Positions 10,615 through 19,680 of a DNA stretch of 64,000 nucleotides are shown piece after piece (positions within the stretch are counted from its first letter, which is position 1; each line of letters opens with the position of its first letter). The notes beneath the pieces were generated by a model. It had not been told where the DNA came from, did not search any database, and saw nothing but the letters and a program-made list of their open reading frames with translations. Origin of the DNA: Micrococcales bacterium 73-13 (GTDB lineage: Bacteria > Actinomycetota > Actinomycetes > Actinomycetales > Microbacteriaceae); NCBI GenBank assembly GCA_001898855.1, contig MKVN01000023.1, forward strand, positions 21,048 through 85,047. The letters run 5' to 3'. The position numbers and the translations under genes are program-made.

Positions 10615-11256
10615 TCAGAAGAGATCCGGGGACGGCGTCGCCGCGAGCCGGATCGAGACGTCGGCGTGCCGGTCGAACCGGTAGCCGGTGCCCCGCACCG
10701 TGCGGACGATGTCCTCGTAGTCGCCGAGCTTCGCCCGCAGGCGTCGCACGTGGACGTCGATGGTGCGCGCGTTCGGCACCTCCTCGGCCGGCGCGTCGCG
10801 CCAGACGCCGTCGATGATCTCCTGGCGGTCGACCGCCCGGCCCTCGCGCAGCACGAGGAACTGGAGCAGCTCGAACTCCGTGAACGTCAGCGGAGCGGCG
10901 TCGCCGTCGAGCACGACGCGCTTGCGGGAGATGTCGACGACGACGCCGGTGCGGCGCCGCGGCGCGGGCTCGGCCTCGGCGCGCAGTCGGGCGAGCCCGG
11001 GCTCGTGCAGGGCGGCGCGGACCACGTCGATGTCCCGGCCGCCGGCGGCCGCCGGCGCGATGGCGACGGTCGCGTGCGTCTGGGCGTCGGGGACGAGCTC
11101 CCCGACGAGGCGTCGGAGCCGCTCGACGAGCTCCGGGAGCGGGACGCCGGCGGCCGCGGCCTTCGCCTCGTCGATCCCGACGTAGAGGGCGAAGCCGCGG
11201 GCGTGGGCCGACTTCGGGTCGGCGGCGTGCGGGGCGGTGCTGGTGATGATGGACAT
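10615..11256 (-). CDS. orphan winged-helix (OmpR/PhoB-type) transcriptional regulator
   Basis: 213 residues. The C-terminal 100 residues form an OmpR/PhoB DNA-binding domain: LTFTEFELLQFLVLREG, then NARTIDVHVRRLRAKLGD, then VRTVRGTGYRFD. There is no receiver domain; the N-terminal half (GIDEAKAAAAGVPLPELVERLRRLVGELVPDAQTHATVAIAP) matches no sensor I recognise, and there is no adjacent histidine kinase, so it is not a classical two-component regulator. A Shine-Dalgarno-like AGAAGGA precedes the ATG at 11256 on the minus strand. A short cysteine-containing open frame lies upstream, and the cysteine-rich protein gene is convergent with it. Confidence 0.85.
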   Translation of the reverse strand: MSIITSTAPHAADPKSAHARGFALYVGIDEAKAAAAGVPLPELVERLRRLVGELVPDAQTHATVAIAPAAAGGRDIDVVRAALHEPGLARLRAEAEPAPRRRTGVVVDISRKRVVLDGDAAPLTFTEFELLQFLVLREGRAVDRQEIIDGVWRDAPAEEVPNARTIDVHVRRLRAKLGDYEDIVRTVRGTGYRFDRHADVSIRLAATPSPDLF

Positions 11257-11366
11257 TGGTCGAATCCTTCTGGGTGCGTGCGGCGAGCAGTGGGGGATCG
11301 AGCTCCCTGATCGCCCGTGGCTGGGGTCAGCCGGATATGGGCGCGGGACTCGGGGGCGGCGTCGGC

Positions 11367-11459
11367 TCAGGCGCGCATTCGACACGGCGCCGACGCCTGG
11401 CACATGCAGGCGGCACCCATCATCGACATGGTCGACGACACGATGCGGCTGGAGGTCAT
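11367..11459 (-). CDS. possible 30-residue leader peptide upstream of the winged-helix regulator
   Basis: An ATG-initiated frame encodes 30 residues, Met- and Ser-rich at first and ending with ACMCQASAPC then RMRA, with three cysteines. It lies 110 bases upstream of the regulator start on the same strand, in otherwise gene-free sequence. A GGAG lies only 2 bases before the ATG, which is closer than a normal Shine-Dalgarno. It does not match the known actinobacterial sulfur-gene leader pattern. Conservation in related genomes would decide whether it is real. Confidence 0.25.
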   Translation of the reverse strand: MTSSRIVSSTMSMMGAACMCQASAPCRMRA

Positions 11460-11505
11460 GGCTCCAGTGTGACGGCCGCCCGGCCGCGCGTCAACTCGGC
11501 GGCGG

Positions 11506-12141
11506 CTACTGCGCCGTGCCGTACAGCCGGTCGCCGGCGTCGCCGAGCCCGGGGACGATGTACCCCTGGTCGCTGAGCCGCTCGTCGAGGGCGCCGAGGA
11601 CCACGTCGACGTCGTGCCCGCCGAGCTCCGCCTCGAGCAGCGCGAGCCCCTCCGGCGCGCCGAGCAGGCAGATCGCGGTGACGTCGGTCGCGCCCCGATC
11701 GAGCAGGTACCGGATCGCGGCGAGCATCGAGCCCCCGGTGGCGAGCATGGGGTCGAGGATGAACGCCTGGCGGCCCGAGAGGTCGTCCGGCAGCCGGGTC
11801 GCGTACGTCGTCGGCTGCAGGGTCTGCTCGTCGCGCACCATGCCGAGGAAGCCGACCTCCGCGGTCGGCACGAGGGCCGTCATGCCGTCGAGCATCCCCA
11901 GCCCCGCCCGCAGGATCGGGACCACGAGCGGCCGCGGCGAGGCGATCTGCACCCCCCGCGTCGGCGCGACCGGCGTGACGATGTCGACCGGCTCGACGCG
12001 GACGCGCCGGGTGGCCTCGTAGGCGAGCAGCGTGACCAGCTCCTTGACGAGCGAGCGGAACGTCGAGGAGGGGGTCGTCGCGTCGCGGAGCACCGTGAGC
12101 TTGTGCGTGATCAGCGGGTGATCGGCGACATGGACTCGCAT
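11506..12141 (-). CDS. upp: uracil phosphoribosyltransferase
   Basis: Salvages uracil to UMP with PRPP. The protein has 211 residues, normal for Upp. The PRPP-binding loop [10 protein letters not shown] lies near residue 130, with [16 protein letters not shown] before it and [11 protein letters not shown] at the C-terminus. The ATG at 12141 is 6 bases from a TAGGGT -10 box on the minus strand. It is divergent from tadA with only 12 bases between the two start codons. Confidence 0.97.
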   Translation of the reverse strand: MRVHVADHPLITHKLTVLRDATTPSSTFRSLVKELVTLLAYEATRRVRVEPVDIVTPVAPTRGVQIASPRPLVVPILRAGLGMLDGMTALVPTAEVGFLGMVRDEQTLQPTTYATRLPDDLSGRQAFILDPMLATGGSMLAAIRYLLDRGATDVTAICLLGAPEGLALLEAELGGHDVDVVLGALDERLSDQGYIVPGLGDAGDRLYGTAQ

Positions 12142-12153
12142 AGGCTCACCCTA
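12141..12153. promoter_or_regulatory. interlocked divergent -10 boxes of upp and tadA
   Basis: TAGGCT at 12141-12146 is 7 bases before the tadA ATG. ACCCTA at 12148-12153 is TAGGGT on the minus strand, 6 bases before the upp ATG. Each gene's -35 region must therefore lie inside the other gene's coding sequence. Confidence 0.6.
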
Positions 12154-12606
12154 ATGGACCGCTATCGAGCCTGGATGGCCGAGGCGCTGGCCGAGGCGAG
12201 CGCGGCGGCGGAGGCCGGCGACGTGCCCGTCGGCGCGCTCGTGATCGACCCGGGAGGGGCGGTGATCGGCCGCGGCCGGAACGCGCGCGAGGCGGGGCAC
12301 GACCCGACCGCTCACGCCGAGATCGTCGCGATGCGCGCCGCCGCGGCGGCGCTCCGCGGCTGGCGGCTCGACGGCTGCACGCTCGTCGTCACGCTCGAGC
12401 CGTGCACCATGTGCGCGGGCGCCGCGCTCGCGGCGCGGCTGGCGCGGATCGTGTTCGGCGCGTGGGACGAGAAGGCCGGCGCCGTCGGAGGCCGGATCGA
12501 CGTGGTGCGCGAGGCGGGGCTGCCGCACGCCGTCGAGGTGGTCGCGGGTGTCGCCGCGGACGAGAGCTCTGCCATGCTGAGGGAGTTCTTCGAACGGAGG
12601 CGATGA
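12154..12606 (+). CDS. tadA: tRNA adenosine(34) deaminase
   Basis: Converts A34 to inosine in tRNA-Arg(ACG). The 150-residue protein has the zinc-dependent deaminase motifs HAEIVAM (with the catalytic Glu) and PCTMCAGA. The ATG at 12154 is preferred over upstream in-frame Met codons because of the TAGGCT box 7 bases before it. It overlaps the MFS gene start by 1 base (TGATG). A guanine or cytosine deaminase is less likely, given the compact length and the GGR...VEVVAGV end. Confidence 0.92.
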   Translation: MDRYRAWMAEALAEASAAAEAGDVPVGALVIDPGGAVIGRGRNAREAGHDPTAHAEIVAMRAAAAALRGWRLDGCTLVVTLEPCTMCAGAALAARLARIVFGAWDEKAGAVGGRIDVVREAGLPHAVEVVAGVAADESSAMLREFFERRR

Positions 12607-14075
12607 TGCCGGGGGATGCGGTGGGGGGCCGAGTCATCGGGCTCGCGATCGCGGGCGCGGTCGGCGGGTTCCTGTTCGGCTTCGACTCGTCGGTGGTCAA
12701 CGGCGCGGTCGACGCGATCCAGTACGACTTCGGGCTCGACCCGACCGCGACCGGCTTCGCCATCGCGATCGCGCTGCTCGGCTGCGCGCTCGGCGCGGAG
12801 CTCGCGGGACGGCTCGCCGACCGCTTCGGCCGCGTGCCGGTCATGCTCGTCGGCGCCGTCCTGTTCCTCGTCTCCTCGATCGGCTCCGGGCTCGCGATCG
12901 GGGTCTGGGACCTCATCGTCTGGCGACTGGTCGGCGGCGTCGGCATCGGCATCGCCTCGGTCGTCGCGCCGGCCTACATCGCGGAGATCTCGCCGAGCCG
13001 GGTGCGCGGCCGTTTCGCCTCGCTGCAGCAGCTGGCCATCGTGCTCGGCATCTTCGCCGCGCTGCTCTCGGACGCGATCTTCGCGAACCTCGCGGGCGGC
13101 GCGAACTCGCCGCTGTGGTTCGGGCTCGACGCCTGGCGATGGATGTTCATCGCCTGCGCCGTCCCGGCGATCGTGTACGGGGGCATCGCGCTCGCGCTGC
13201 CCGAGTCGCCGCGCTACCTGGTGAAGGCCGGGCGCGAGGACGAGGCGCGCACGGTGCTCGCCCGGATCGTCCCCGCCGGGGAGGTCGACACCTCGATCGC
13301 CGAGGTCCGCGGCTCGATCGAGCGCGACGCCGGTCAGCAGGGCTCGCTGCGCGGGCCCGCGCTCGGCCTGCGCCCGATCGTCTGGGTCGGCATCCTGCTG
13401 TCGGTCTTCCAGCAGTTCGTCGGGATCAACGTCATCTTCTACTACTCGACCACGCTCTGGCGGGCGGTCGGCTTCGCCGAGAGCGACTCGCTGACCATCA
13501 GCGTCATCACCTCGGTGACGAACATCCTGGTCACCCTGGTCGCGATCGCCCTCGTCGACAAGATCGGCCGTCGCCCGCTGCTGATCGGCGGCTCGATCGG
13601 CATGGCGGTCGCGCTGACCACCATGGCGGTCGCGTTCTCGCAGGCCACGACCGGGGAGGCGGGACCGTCGCTGCCGGGCGCGTGGGGGCCGATCGCGCTG
13701 GTGGCGGCCAACGTCTTCGTCGTCGCCTTCGGCGCCTCCTGGGGGCCCGTGGTGTGGGTGCTGCTCGGCGAGATCTTCCCGAACCGCATCCGCGCTCGCG
13801 CGCTCGGCGTCGCCGCGGCCGCGCAGTGGGTGGCGAACTTCCTGATCACCGTGACCTTCCCGGCGCTGGCCTCCTTCTCGCTGACCTTCGCCTACGGGAT
13901 GTACGCCGTGTTCGCGGTGCTCTCCCTGCTCTTCGTGCTGACCCGGGTGCCGGAGACCAAGGGCACCAAGCTCGAGGACGCCGAGCAGCTCCGGCGCCCG
14001 GAGCGCCGGCGCGGCGCCGGTCGCCGGAGCCCGGCGGCGGATGCGCCGATCCCGGATCCGACGCCTCAGGCGTAG
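12606..14075 (+). CDS. sugar-porter MFS transporter
   Basis: 489-residue, 12-helix major facilitator of the sugar porter family, probably a proton symporter for a monosaccharide or polyol. Signatures visible are GRLADRFGRVPVML after helix 2, PESPRYLVKAGREDEAR at the end of the first half, QQFVGINVIFYYS in helix 7, DKIGRRPLLIGG after helix 8 and VPETKG at the end. The C-terminus is a basic, low-complexity tail. I chose the ATG at 12606 because GGAGG (12596-12600) is 5 bases upstream; an ATG 3 bases earlier is too close. Its last 10 bases overlap the convergent membrane-protein gene. Confidence 0.93.
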   Translation: MPGDAVGGRVIGLAIAGAVGGFLFGFDSSVVNGAVDAIQYDFGLDPTATGFAIAIALLGCALGAELAGRLADRFGRVPVMLVGAVLFLVSSIGSGLAIGVWDLIVWRLVGGVGIGIASVVAPAYIAEISPSRVRGRFASLQQLAIVLGIFAALLSDAIFANLAGGANSPLWFGLDAWRWMFIACAVPAIVYGGIALALPESPRYLVKAGREDEARTVLARIVPAGEVDTSIAEVRGSIERDAGQQGSLRGPALGLRPIVWVGILLSVFQQFVGINVIFYYSTTLWRAVGFAESDSLTISVITSVTNILVTLVAIALVDKIGRRPLLIGGSIGMAVALTTMAVAFSQATTGEAGPSLPGAWGPIALVAANVFVVAFGASWGPVVWVLLGEIFPNRIRARALGVAAAAQWVANFLITVTFPALASFSLTFAYGMYAVFAVLSLLFVLTRVPETKGTKLEDAEQLRRPERRRGAGRRSPAADAPIPDPTPQA

Positions 14076-14425
14076 CTGCGCCAGAGGACGGCGATCAGCA
14101 GGTTGACGACCGCCAGGCCGCCGGCGGTGTGGAACCAGGGCGCGATCCTGGCGTGCTTCGACTTCGCGACCTGCGCGCCGATCGCGGCGCCGAGGATCAC
14201 GAGGCCGATCACGGCGTGCGTGATGTACTTCGGCCAGTTGAAGCCGTCGTTGCCGTGCAGCAGGCCGATCAGCGCGATGCCGGTGACCAGCTGCGTGATC
14301 GCGCCGCCGAGCACGAGTCCGGTGGAGAACCGGTCCTTCGCGCGCAGCTGCGCGAAGAAGGTGCCGACGATGGTGGCCATGCCGAGCAGGTGCAGGGCGA
14401 CCAGGATCGTGATGAGGACTGACAT
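14066..14425 (-). CDS. small four-helix membrane protein, unknown function
   Basis: 119 residues with four predicted membrane segments separated by short loops: roughly residues 3-24, 36-60, 72-88 and 96-115. LHLLGMATIVGTFFAQLRAKDRFSTG and HAVIGLVILGAAIG are recurrent in hypothetical actinobacterial membrane proteins. There is no catalytic or metal motif. It follows the CDF gene by 10 bases on the same strand, so the two are probably co-transcribed. Its 3' end overlaps the sugar-porter gene. Confidence 0.8.
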   Translation of the reverse strand: MSVLITILVALHLLGMATIVGTFFAQLRAKDRFSTGLVLGGAITQLVTGIALIGLLHGNDGFNWPKYITHAVIGLVILGAAIGAQVAKSKHARIAPWFHTAGGLAVVNLLIAVLWRSYA

Positions 14426-14435
14426 GCGGTTCCTT

Positions 14436-15425
14436 TCAGTCTGCGGATCTGATGACGATCGTGTCCGTCGGGGGAGCCGGGTCCGCGGCGGCGGGGCGCC
14501 AGACGTCGGGCTCGAGGTAGATGATCCGGGCGGCGGGCACCGCCTCGCGGACGGCGCGCTCGATCTCGTCGATCGAGCCGGCCACCTCCGCGAGCATCCG
14601 GTCCGCCGGGAAGGCGAGCTTCGCCCCGACCATGAGCTCCTCCGGCCCCACGTAGAGGGTCTTGAGGTGGATGATCCGGTCGACCGCGGGGTGCGCCTCG
14701 ACGGCGGCGCGGATCGCGGCCAGGTCCTGCTCGGTCGCCCCCTCGCCGACGAGCAGGCTGCCCATCTCGACGCCGAGCACGATCGCGACCAGGACGAGCA
14801 GCGCGCCGATCGCGAAGGTGCCGATCGCGTCGAAGATCCCGTCGCCGGTGAGCACCGTGAGGCCGACCCCGAGCAGGGCGAGGAGCAGGCCGATCAGCGC
14901 CGCGACGTCCTCGAGCAGGACGACCGGCAGCTCCGGGGCCTTCGAGCGGCGCACGAAGGCGACCCAGGACCGGCCGCCCTTGTGCGGCCTCGACTCGCGG
15001 ACCGCCGTGGCCAGCGAGAAGGACTCCAGCCCGATCGCGATCACGAGCACCACGAGCGGCAGCCACCACCAGAAGGGATCGATCGCCGGCTGGTCGGGGT
15101 GCTCCTGGAGGTGGCGCACCTTCTGGTAGCCCTCGTAGAGGGCGAACACGCCGCCGGCGGAGAACAGGATGATCGCGACGACGAAGGCCGCGACGTAGCG
15201 CGAGCGCCCGTAGCCGAACGGGTGCTCGACGTCGGCGTCCCGCCGCGCGCGGCGCTTGCCGACGAGCAGCAGGAGCTGGTTCGCCGTGTCCGCGACCGAG
15301 TGGATCGACTCGGCGAGCATCGACGAGGCGCCGGAGAGCAGGAACGCGACGAATTTCGTGATCGCGATGCCGAGATTCGCCGCCAGCGCCGCCAGGATCG
15401 CCCTGGTCCCGCCCTCAGCGCTCAT
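14436..15425 (-). CDS. cation diffusion facilitator (metal efflux transporter)
   Basis: 329-residue CDF family exporter, probably for Zn, Fe or Mn in exchange for protons. Six helices occupy roughly the first 215 residues, with SMLAESIHSVADTANQ carrying the first metal-site His/Asp pair and GDGIFDAIGT in helix 5. The cytoplasmic C-terminal domain contains the TLYVGPEELMVGAKL strand, typical of CDF dimerization domains. The linker with HPFGYGRSRYVAAF is well conserved. The message appears leaderless, with TAGAAT 7 bases before the ATG. Confidence 0.9.
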   Translation of the reverse strand: MSAEGGTRAILAALAANLGIAITKFVAFLLSGASSMLAESIHSVADTANQLLLLVGKRRARRDADVEHPFGYGRSRYVAAFVVAIILFSAGGVFALYEGYQKVRHLQEHPDQPAIDPFWWWLPLVVLVIAIGLESFSLATAVRESRPHKGGRSWVAFVRRSKAPELPVVLLEDVAALIGLLLALLGVGLTVLTGDGIFDAIGTFAIGALLVLVAIVLGVEMGSLLVGEGATEQDLAAIRAAVEAHPAVDRIIHLKTLYVGPEELMVGAKLAFPADRMLAEVAGSIDEIERAVREAVPAARIIYLEPDVWRPAAADPAPPTDTIVIRSAD

Positions 15426-15432
15426 ACCGGCG

Positions 15433-15442
15433 ATTCTAGGAT
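15433..15442. promoter_or_regulatory. overlapping divergent -10 boxes (CDF gene / proC)
   Basis: ATTCTAGGAT reads TAGGAT on the plus strand (15437-15442, 6 bases before the proC ATG) and TAGAAT on the minus strand (plus 15433-15438, 7 bases before the CDF ATG). The two boxes share two base pairs, so the promoters cannot both be open at once. Confidence 0.55.
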
Positions 15443-15448
15443 GGGCCC

Positions 15449-16285
15449 ATGACCGAACCGGACGACGCGCTCCCGGCGATCGCCTTCATCGGCGCCGGCT
15501 CGATGGGCGGCGCCATCCTGCAGGGCGTCCTCGCCTCGGGCATCCCGGTCGCCGGCGGCCTCCGCGCGGTGAACCGGACCGAGGCGAAGGCGGCGGCGCT
15601 GCGCGCGCTCGGCGTGCTCTCGCTCGCCTACGAGACCGAGGACGATGCGACCGAGCGGGTGCTCGCCGGCGCCAAGCTCGTCGTGCTCGGGGTGAAGCCG
15701 GCCGGCATCCCCGGGCTGCTCGAGGAGATCCGCCCGATGCTCGACCCGGACGCGGTCGTCGTCTCGATCGCCGCCGGCGTGACGACCGAGCGGATGGAGG
15801 CGCTGGTCCCCAACCCCGTGGTGCGCACGATGCCGAACACCCCGGCGACGGTCGGCCGCGGGGTCACCGGGATCGCGGGCGGCGCCCGGGCGACCGCGTC
15901 GATCATCGCGCTCGTGGCGCGCCTCTTCGAGACGGTGGGCTCGGTGCTGGTGGTGCCCGAGTCCCAGATGGACGCGCTCTCCGCGATCAGCGGCTCCGGC
16001 CCGGCGTACGTCTTCCTCCTCGTCGAGCAGCTCGCCGCGGCCGCTCGCCGGCTCGGCTTCGCCGAGGCGGAGGCGCGCACCCTCGCCGAGGGCACCTTCG
16101 TCGGCGCCGGCGCCCTGCTGGCCGCGAGCGGCGAGGACCCGGCGGAGCTGCGCCGTCGCGTGACGAGCCCGAACGGCACCACGGAGCGGGCGATCGCGGT
16201 GCTCGAGGAGGCGGATCTCGCCGGGATCCTCGAGCGCGCGGCCCTCGCGGCCGTCGCCCGCGCCCGCGAGCTCGCCGCCGGCTGA
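15449..16285 (+). CDS. proC: pyrroline-5-carboxylate reductase
   Basis: Last step of proline synthesis, reducing P5C with NAD(P)H. The protein has 278 residues. The N-terminal Rossmann motif is FIGAGSMGGAI, and the family signature around SGSGPAYVFLLVEQL lies near residue 180. VRTMPNTPATVGRG is also diagnostic. It stands alone between the divergent CDF gene and the ArsR-type gene. Confidence 0.96.
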   Translation: MTEPDDALPAIAFIGAGSMGGAILQGVLASGIPVAGGLRAVNRTEAKAAALRALGVLSLAYETEDDATERVLAGAKLVVLGVKPAGIPGLLEEIRPMLDPDAVVVSIAAGVTTERMEALVPNPVVRTMPNTPATVGRGVTGIAGGARATASIIALVARLFETVGSVLVVPESQMDALSAISGSGPAYVFLLVEQLAAAARRLGFAEAEARTLAEGTFVGAGALLAASGEDPAELRRRVTSPNGTTERAIAVLEEADLAGILERAALAAVARARELAAG

Positions 16286-16388
16286 GGCGCGTCCCACGGC
16301 CCGTCCGCCGATGCGGGCGATCACCGGAGGAGGGGGAGCGGGGAAGCGGAGTATGGCCGAAGCCGCATACGCGTTCTACCCTGATGCA

Positions 16389-16871
16389 ATGGCGGACATC
16401 TTCGACGTGCTCTCGGACGCGACCCGGCGGGACCTGCTCGCGCGACTGCTCAGGGACGGCGAGCTCTCGGTGGGCGCGCTCGTCGAGCAGACGGAGCTCA
16501 GCCAGCCGACCGTGTCCAAGCACCTCCGGGTGCTGCGCGACCAGGGGCTCGTGGTGGTCCGCGAGGAGGCGCAGCACCGCTACTACCGGCTGGACGCCGC
16601 GCCGCTCGCGGAGGTCGCGGACTGGCTCGCGGCGTTCCGGCCCGCGGAGCCGGCGGCGCGCCGCCAGGCCGCCTCCGACGCGGCGCCCATCATCGCCTGG
16701 TCCGGCGCGGGCGCCGGCGAGCAGCTCGGCCGCGCCGCCGCGACGACGGTGCACCAGGCGCTCGCCGTGCTGCAGGCGCTCCGCGACGCGACCGAGGAGA
16801 CGCGGGAGCGGATCGCGAACGCGGCGGAGATGGTGAAGCAGGTCTTGCCCGTGAACGCTGGCGAGCAGTAG
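16389..16871 (+). CDS. ArsR-family transcriptional regulator with long C-terminal extension
   Basis: 160 residues. An ArsR-type winged helix occupies residues 1-85 (MADIFDVLSDATRRDLL, then SQPTVSKHLRVLRDQGLV, then EEAQHRYYRLD). The remaining 75 residues, Ala-rich and predicted helical, are not a metal site; they include a QALAVLQALRDATEETRERI helix. The ATG at 16389 is chosen because TACCCT (16377-16382) lies 6 bases upstream; an in-frame ATG 36 bases earlier would run through that box. The BldC-like gene follows 61 bases later. Confidence 0.85.
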   Translation: MADIFDVLSDATRRDLLARLLRDGELSVGALVEQTELSQPTVSKHLRVLRDQGLVVVREEAQHRYYRLDAAPLAEVADWLAAFRPAEPAARRQAASDAAPIIAWSGAGAGEQLGRAAATTVHQALAVLQALRDATEETRERIANAAEMVKQVLPVNAGEQ

Positions 16872-16932
16872 CCTGTATTCACACCTGTCACATCCGTCAC
16901 AGCTCTCGCTGGCGATCGATCCGGAGGCGACC

Positions 16933-17136
16933 ATGCGCGGCGATCTCTCGAACGTCCGCTTCCTCACCGTGGCCGAGGTCGCCGAGCTGATGCGGGTGTC
17001 GGTCATGACGGTCTACCGGATGGTGCAGTCGGGCGAGCTGCCCGCGGTGCGCTTCGGCCGCTCGTACCGGATCCCGGAGGCCGCCGTGGTGGACCTCGTG
17101 ACGATCCCCGCGGCCCCCTCGCGCAGCGTCGGCTGA
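16933..17136 (+). CDS. small MerR/excisionase-type helix-turn-helix protein (BldC-like)
   Basis: 67 residues forming one winged-helix DNA-binding unit: FLTVAEVAELMRVSVMTVYRMVQSGELPAVRFGRSYRIPEAAV. This resembles BldC of Streptomyces, a developmental regulator found across actinobacteria next to the bS22 gene, as here. GGAGG lies 5 bases before the ATG. There is no ligand domain. An excisionase role is unlikely, since no integrase or att site is nearby. Confidence 0.88.
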   Translation: MRGDLSNVRFLTVAEVAELMRVSVMTVYRMVQSGELPAVRFGRSYRIPEAAVVDLVTIPAAPSRSVG

Positions 17137-17171
17137 GACCGGACGGCCGCCGGGCCCGCGGAGTCCTGCGC

Positions 17172-17239
17172 TAGACTCTCGGAGTCTTATTCCCCGAGGT
17201 TCGCACGAACCCCGACGGGTTCAGTCGACGAACCGGAGG
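17172..17239 (+). promoter_or_regulatory. bS22 promoter and 5' leader with tandem GGTTC/GAACC repeats
   Basis: TAGACT at 17172-17177 is the likely -10. The leader contains the palindrome GGTTCGCACGAACC (17198-17211) and then GGTTC (17218-17222) with GAACC (17230-17234), ending directly at the GGAGG ribosome binding site (17235-17239). The four half-repeats allow two alternative foldings, one of which abuts the Shine-Dalgarno. Confidence 0.5.
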
Positions 17240-17244
17240 CTCCC

Positions 17245-17343
17245 ATGGGCTCTGTCATCAAGAAGCGCCGCAAGCGGATGGCGAAGAAGAAGCACCGCAA
17301 GCTGCTGCGCAAGACCCGGCACCAGCGCCGCAACAAGAAGTAG
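17245..17343 (+). CDS. ribosomal protein bS22 (AURKAIP1/COX24-domain protein)
   Basis: 32 residues, almost all basic: [19 protein letters not shown], then KLLRKT and RHQRRNKK. This is the tiny actinobacterial ribosomal protein bS22, which binds near the decoding centre of the 30S subunit. GGAGG is 5 bases before the ATG. The glutaredoxin-like gene starts 4 bases after its stop. Confidence 0.93.
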   Translation: MGSVIKKRRKRMAKKKHRKLLRKTRHQRRNKK

Positions 17344-17346
17344 GCC

Positions 17347-17592
17347 GTGGCCGCGCGGCTCGTCACCCTGATCGGCAAGCCGGGCTGCCACCTCTGCGAC
17401 GACGCGCGCGGCGTCGTCGAGCGGGTCGCCGCCGAGGTCGGCGGCGTCCTGGTCGAAGAGCGCTCGATCCTCGACGATGCGACGCTGCGCGATCGCTACG
17501 CCGAGGAGATCCCGGTGGTGCTCGTCGACGGCGCGCCGCACGCCTACTGGCGGGTCGACGCCGACCGGCTGCGCGCCGCCCTGATCGGCTGA
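17347..17592 (+). CDS. glutaredoxin-like thiol protein
   Basis: 81-residue thioredoxin-fold protein. It begins AARLVTLIGKPGCHLCDDAR, with a CxxC (Cys-His-Leu-Cys) at the usual redox position, and contains EIPVVLVDG, the cis-proline loop of the fold. The length fits the glutaredoxin-like DUF836 group rather than classical glutaredoxins. The GTG start lies 4 bases after bS22, so the two are one transcript. The electron donor and target are unknown. Confidence 0.85.
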   Translation: MAARLVTLIGKPGCHLCDDARGVVERVAAEVGGVLVEERSILDDATLRDRYAEEIPVVLVDGAPHAYWRVDADRLRAALIG

Positions 17593-17696
17593 CCGCGCCG
17601 CCGCGGATCGCGCTCGCAGGATGGCGCTCGCGCGTCGCCCGCTGCCGCTAGACTCGCCCCGCAACCGGATGGGACCCCCGAGGAAGGCAGCGCACC

Positions 17697-17888
17697 GTGG
17701 CACTGAAGTTCCAGATCGTCAAAGGCAAGAGCGAGAAGCAGCCCTACTTCTTCCGCATCGTCGCGTCGAACGGGCAGACGCTCGCCGTGAGCGAGAACTA
17801 CGTCGAGAAGGCGTCGGCGAAGAAGGCGGTGCAGTCGATCATCAAGTCGGCGGGCGACGCCCAGATCGAGGACCTCTCCGCCAAGTAG
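17697..17888 (+). CDS. YegP-type (DUF1508) small protein
   Basis: 63 residues with one copy of the DUF1508 repeat: KFQIVKGKSEKQPYFFRIVASNGQTLAVSENYVEKASAKKAVQSI. E. coli YegP has two copies; single-copy proteins are common in actinobacteria. The function is unknown. A GTG start at 17697 follows an AGGAAGG, and TAGACT at 17649-17654 is a likely -10. It is convergent with the coiled-coil hypothetical gene. Confidence 0.85.
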   Translation: MALKFQIVKGKSEKQPYFFRIVASNGQTLAVSENYVEKASAKKAVQSIIKSAGDAQIEDLSAK

Positions 17889-17897
17889 CCCGGTCGG

Positions 17898-18287
17898 CTA
17901 CTCGCCGCTGTCGCCGTCCTCCGGCGGCGCCGGCGGGACGATCCGGAGGCTTCCGGTCATCGTGCGCTCGATCGCCGCGCGCTCGGTCTGCAGCGAGCTG
18001 ATCGTCGCGCCGTCGAGCTGTCCGCTGCCGGGGACGAACGCGCTCTCCAGGCCGGTCTTGGCCTGGACGGCCTCGGCGTAGGCCGCCGCCGCGGACGCCA
18101 GCTTGGCGTTCGCGCGCTGCGCCTTCTTCAGCGAGACGCCGCTGCCGGCGGTCAGCTCGGCGTGCGCCTTGAGCACGCTCGCGAGCTCCTTGCGCGCCCT
18201 CCGGATGCGCTTGGACTTCGAGGGGTCTCTGCGGCTCGTTCCGGCGGCGGACGCGTCCTTGGACTTCGGCGACATGGCGCACATCAT
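17898..18287 (-). CDS. hypothetical helical, lysine-rich protein
   Basis: 129 residues if started at 18287; an internal Met at 18275 (MSPKSKDASAAG) is an equally plausible start. The N-terminal third is very basic, the middle (KELASVLKAHAELTAGSGVSLKKAQRANAKLASAAAAYAEAV) is predicted coiled coil, and the end is acidic with prolines. I recognise no domain. It lies downstream of aspS on the same strand with a 28-base gap, so it may share that transcript. Confidence 0.6.
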   Translation of the reverse strand: MMCAMSPKSKDASAAGTSRRDPSKSKRIRRARKELASVLKAHAELTAGSGVSLKKAQRANAKLASAAAAYAEAVQAKTGLESAFVPGSGQLDGATISSLQTERAAIERTMTGSLRIVPPAPPEDGDSGE

Positions 18288-18315
18288 GCACCATGAAGGT
18301 GAACCGGCGGACCGG

Positions 18316-19632
<1,317 letters not shown>

Positions 19633-19680
19633 CGGGCGAGTCTAGTTGCAGGTAATCTTTGGGTTCAGGCCGTCAGGCCG

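Noticed and set aside
16311..16388. Longer N-terminus for the ArsR-type protein
   Set aside because: It would translate through a good TACCCT -10 box, and the added residues are not ArsR-like.
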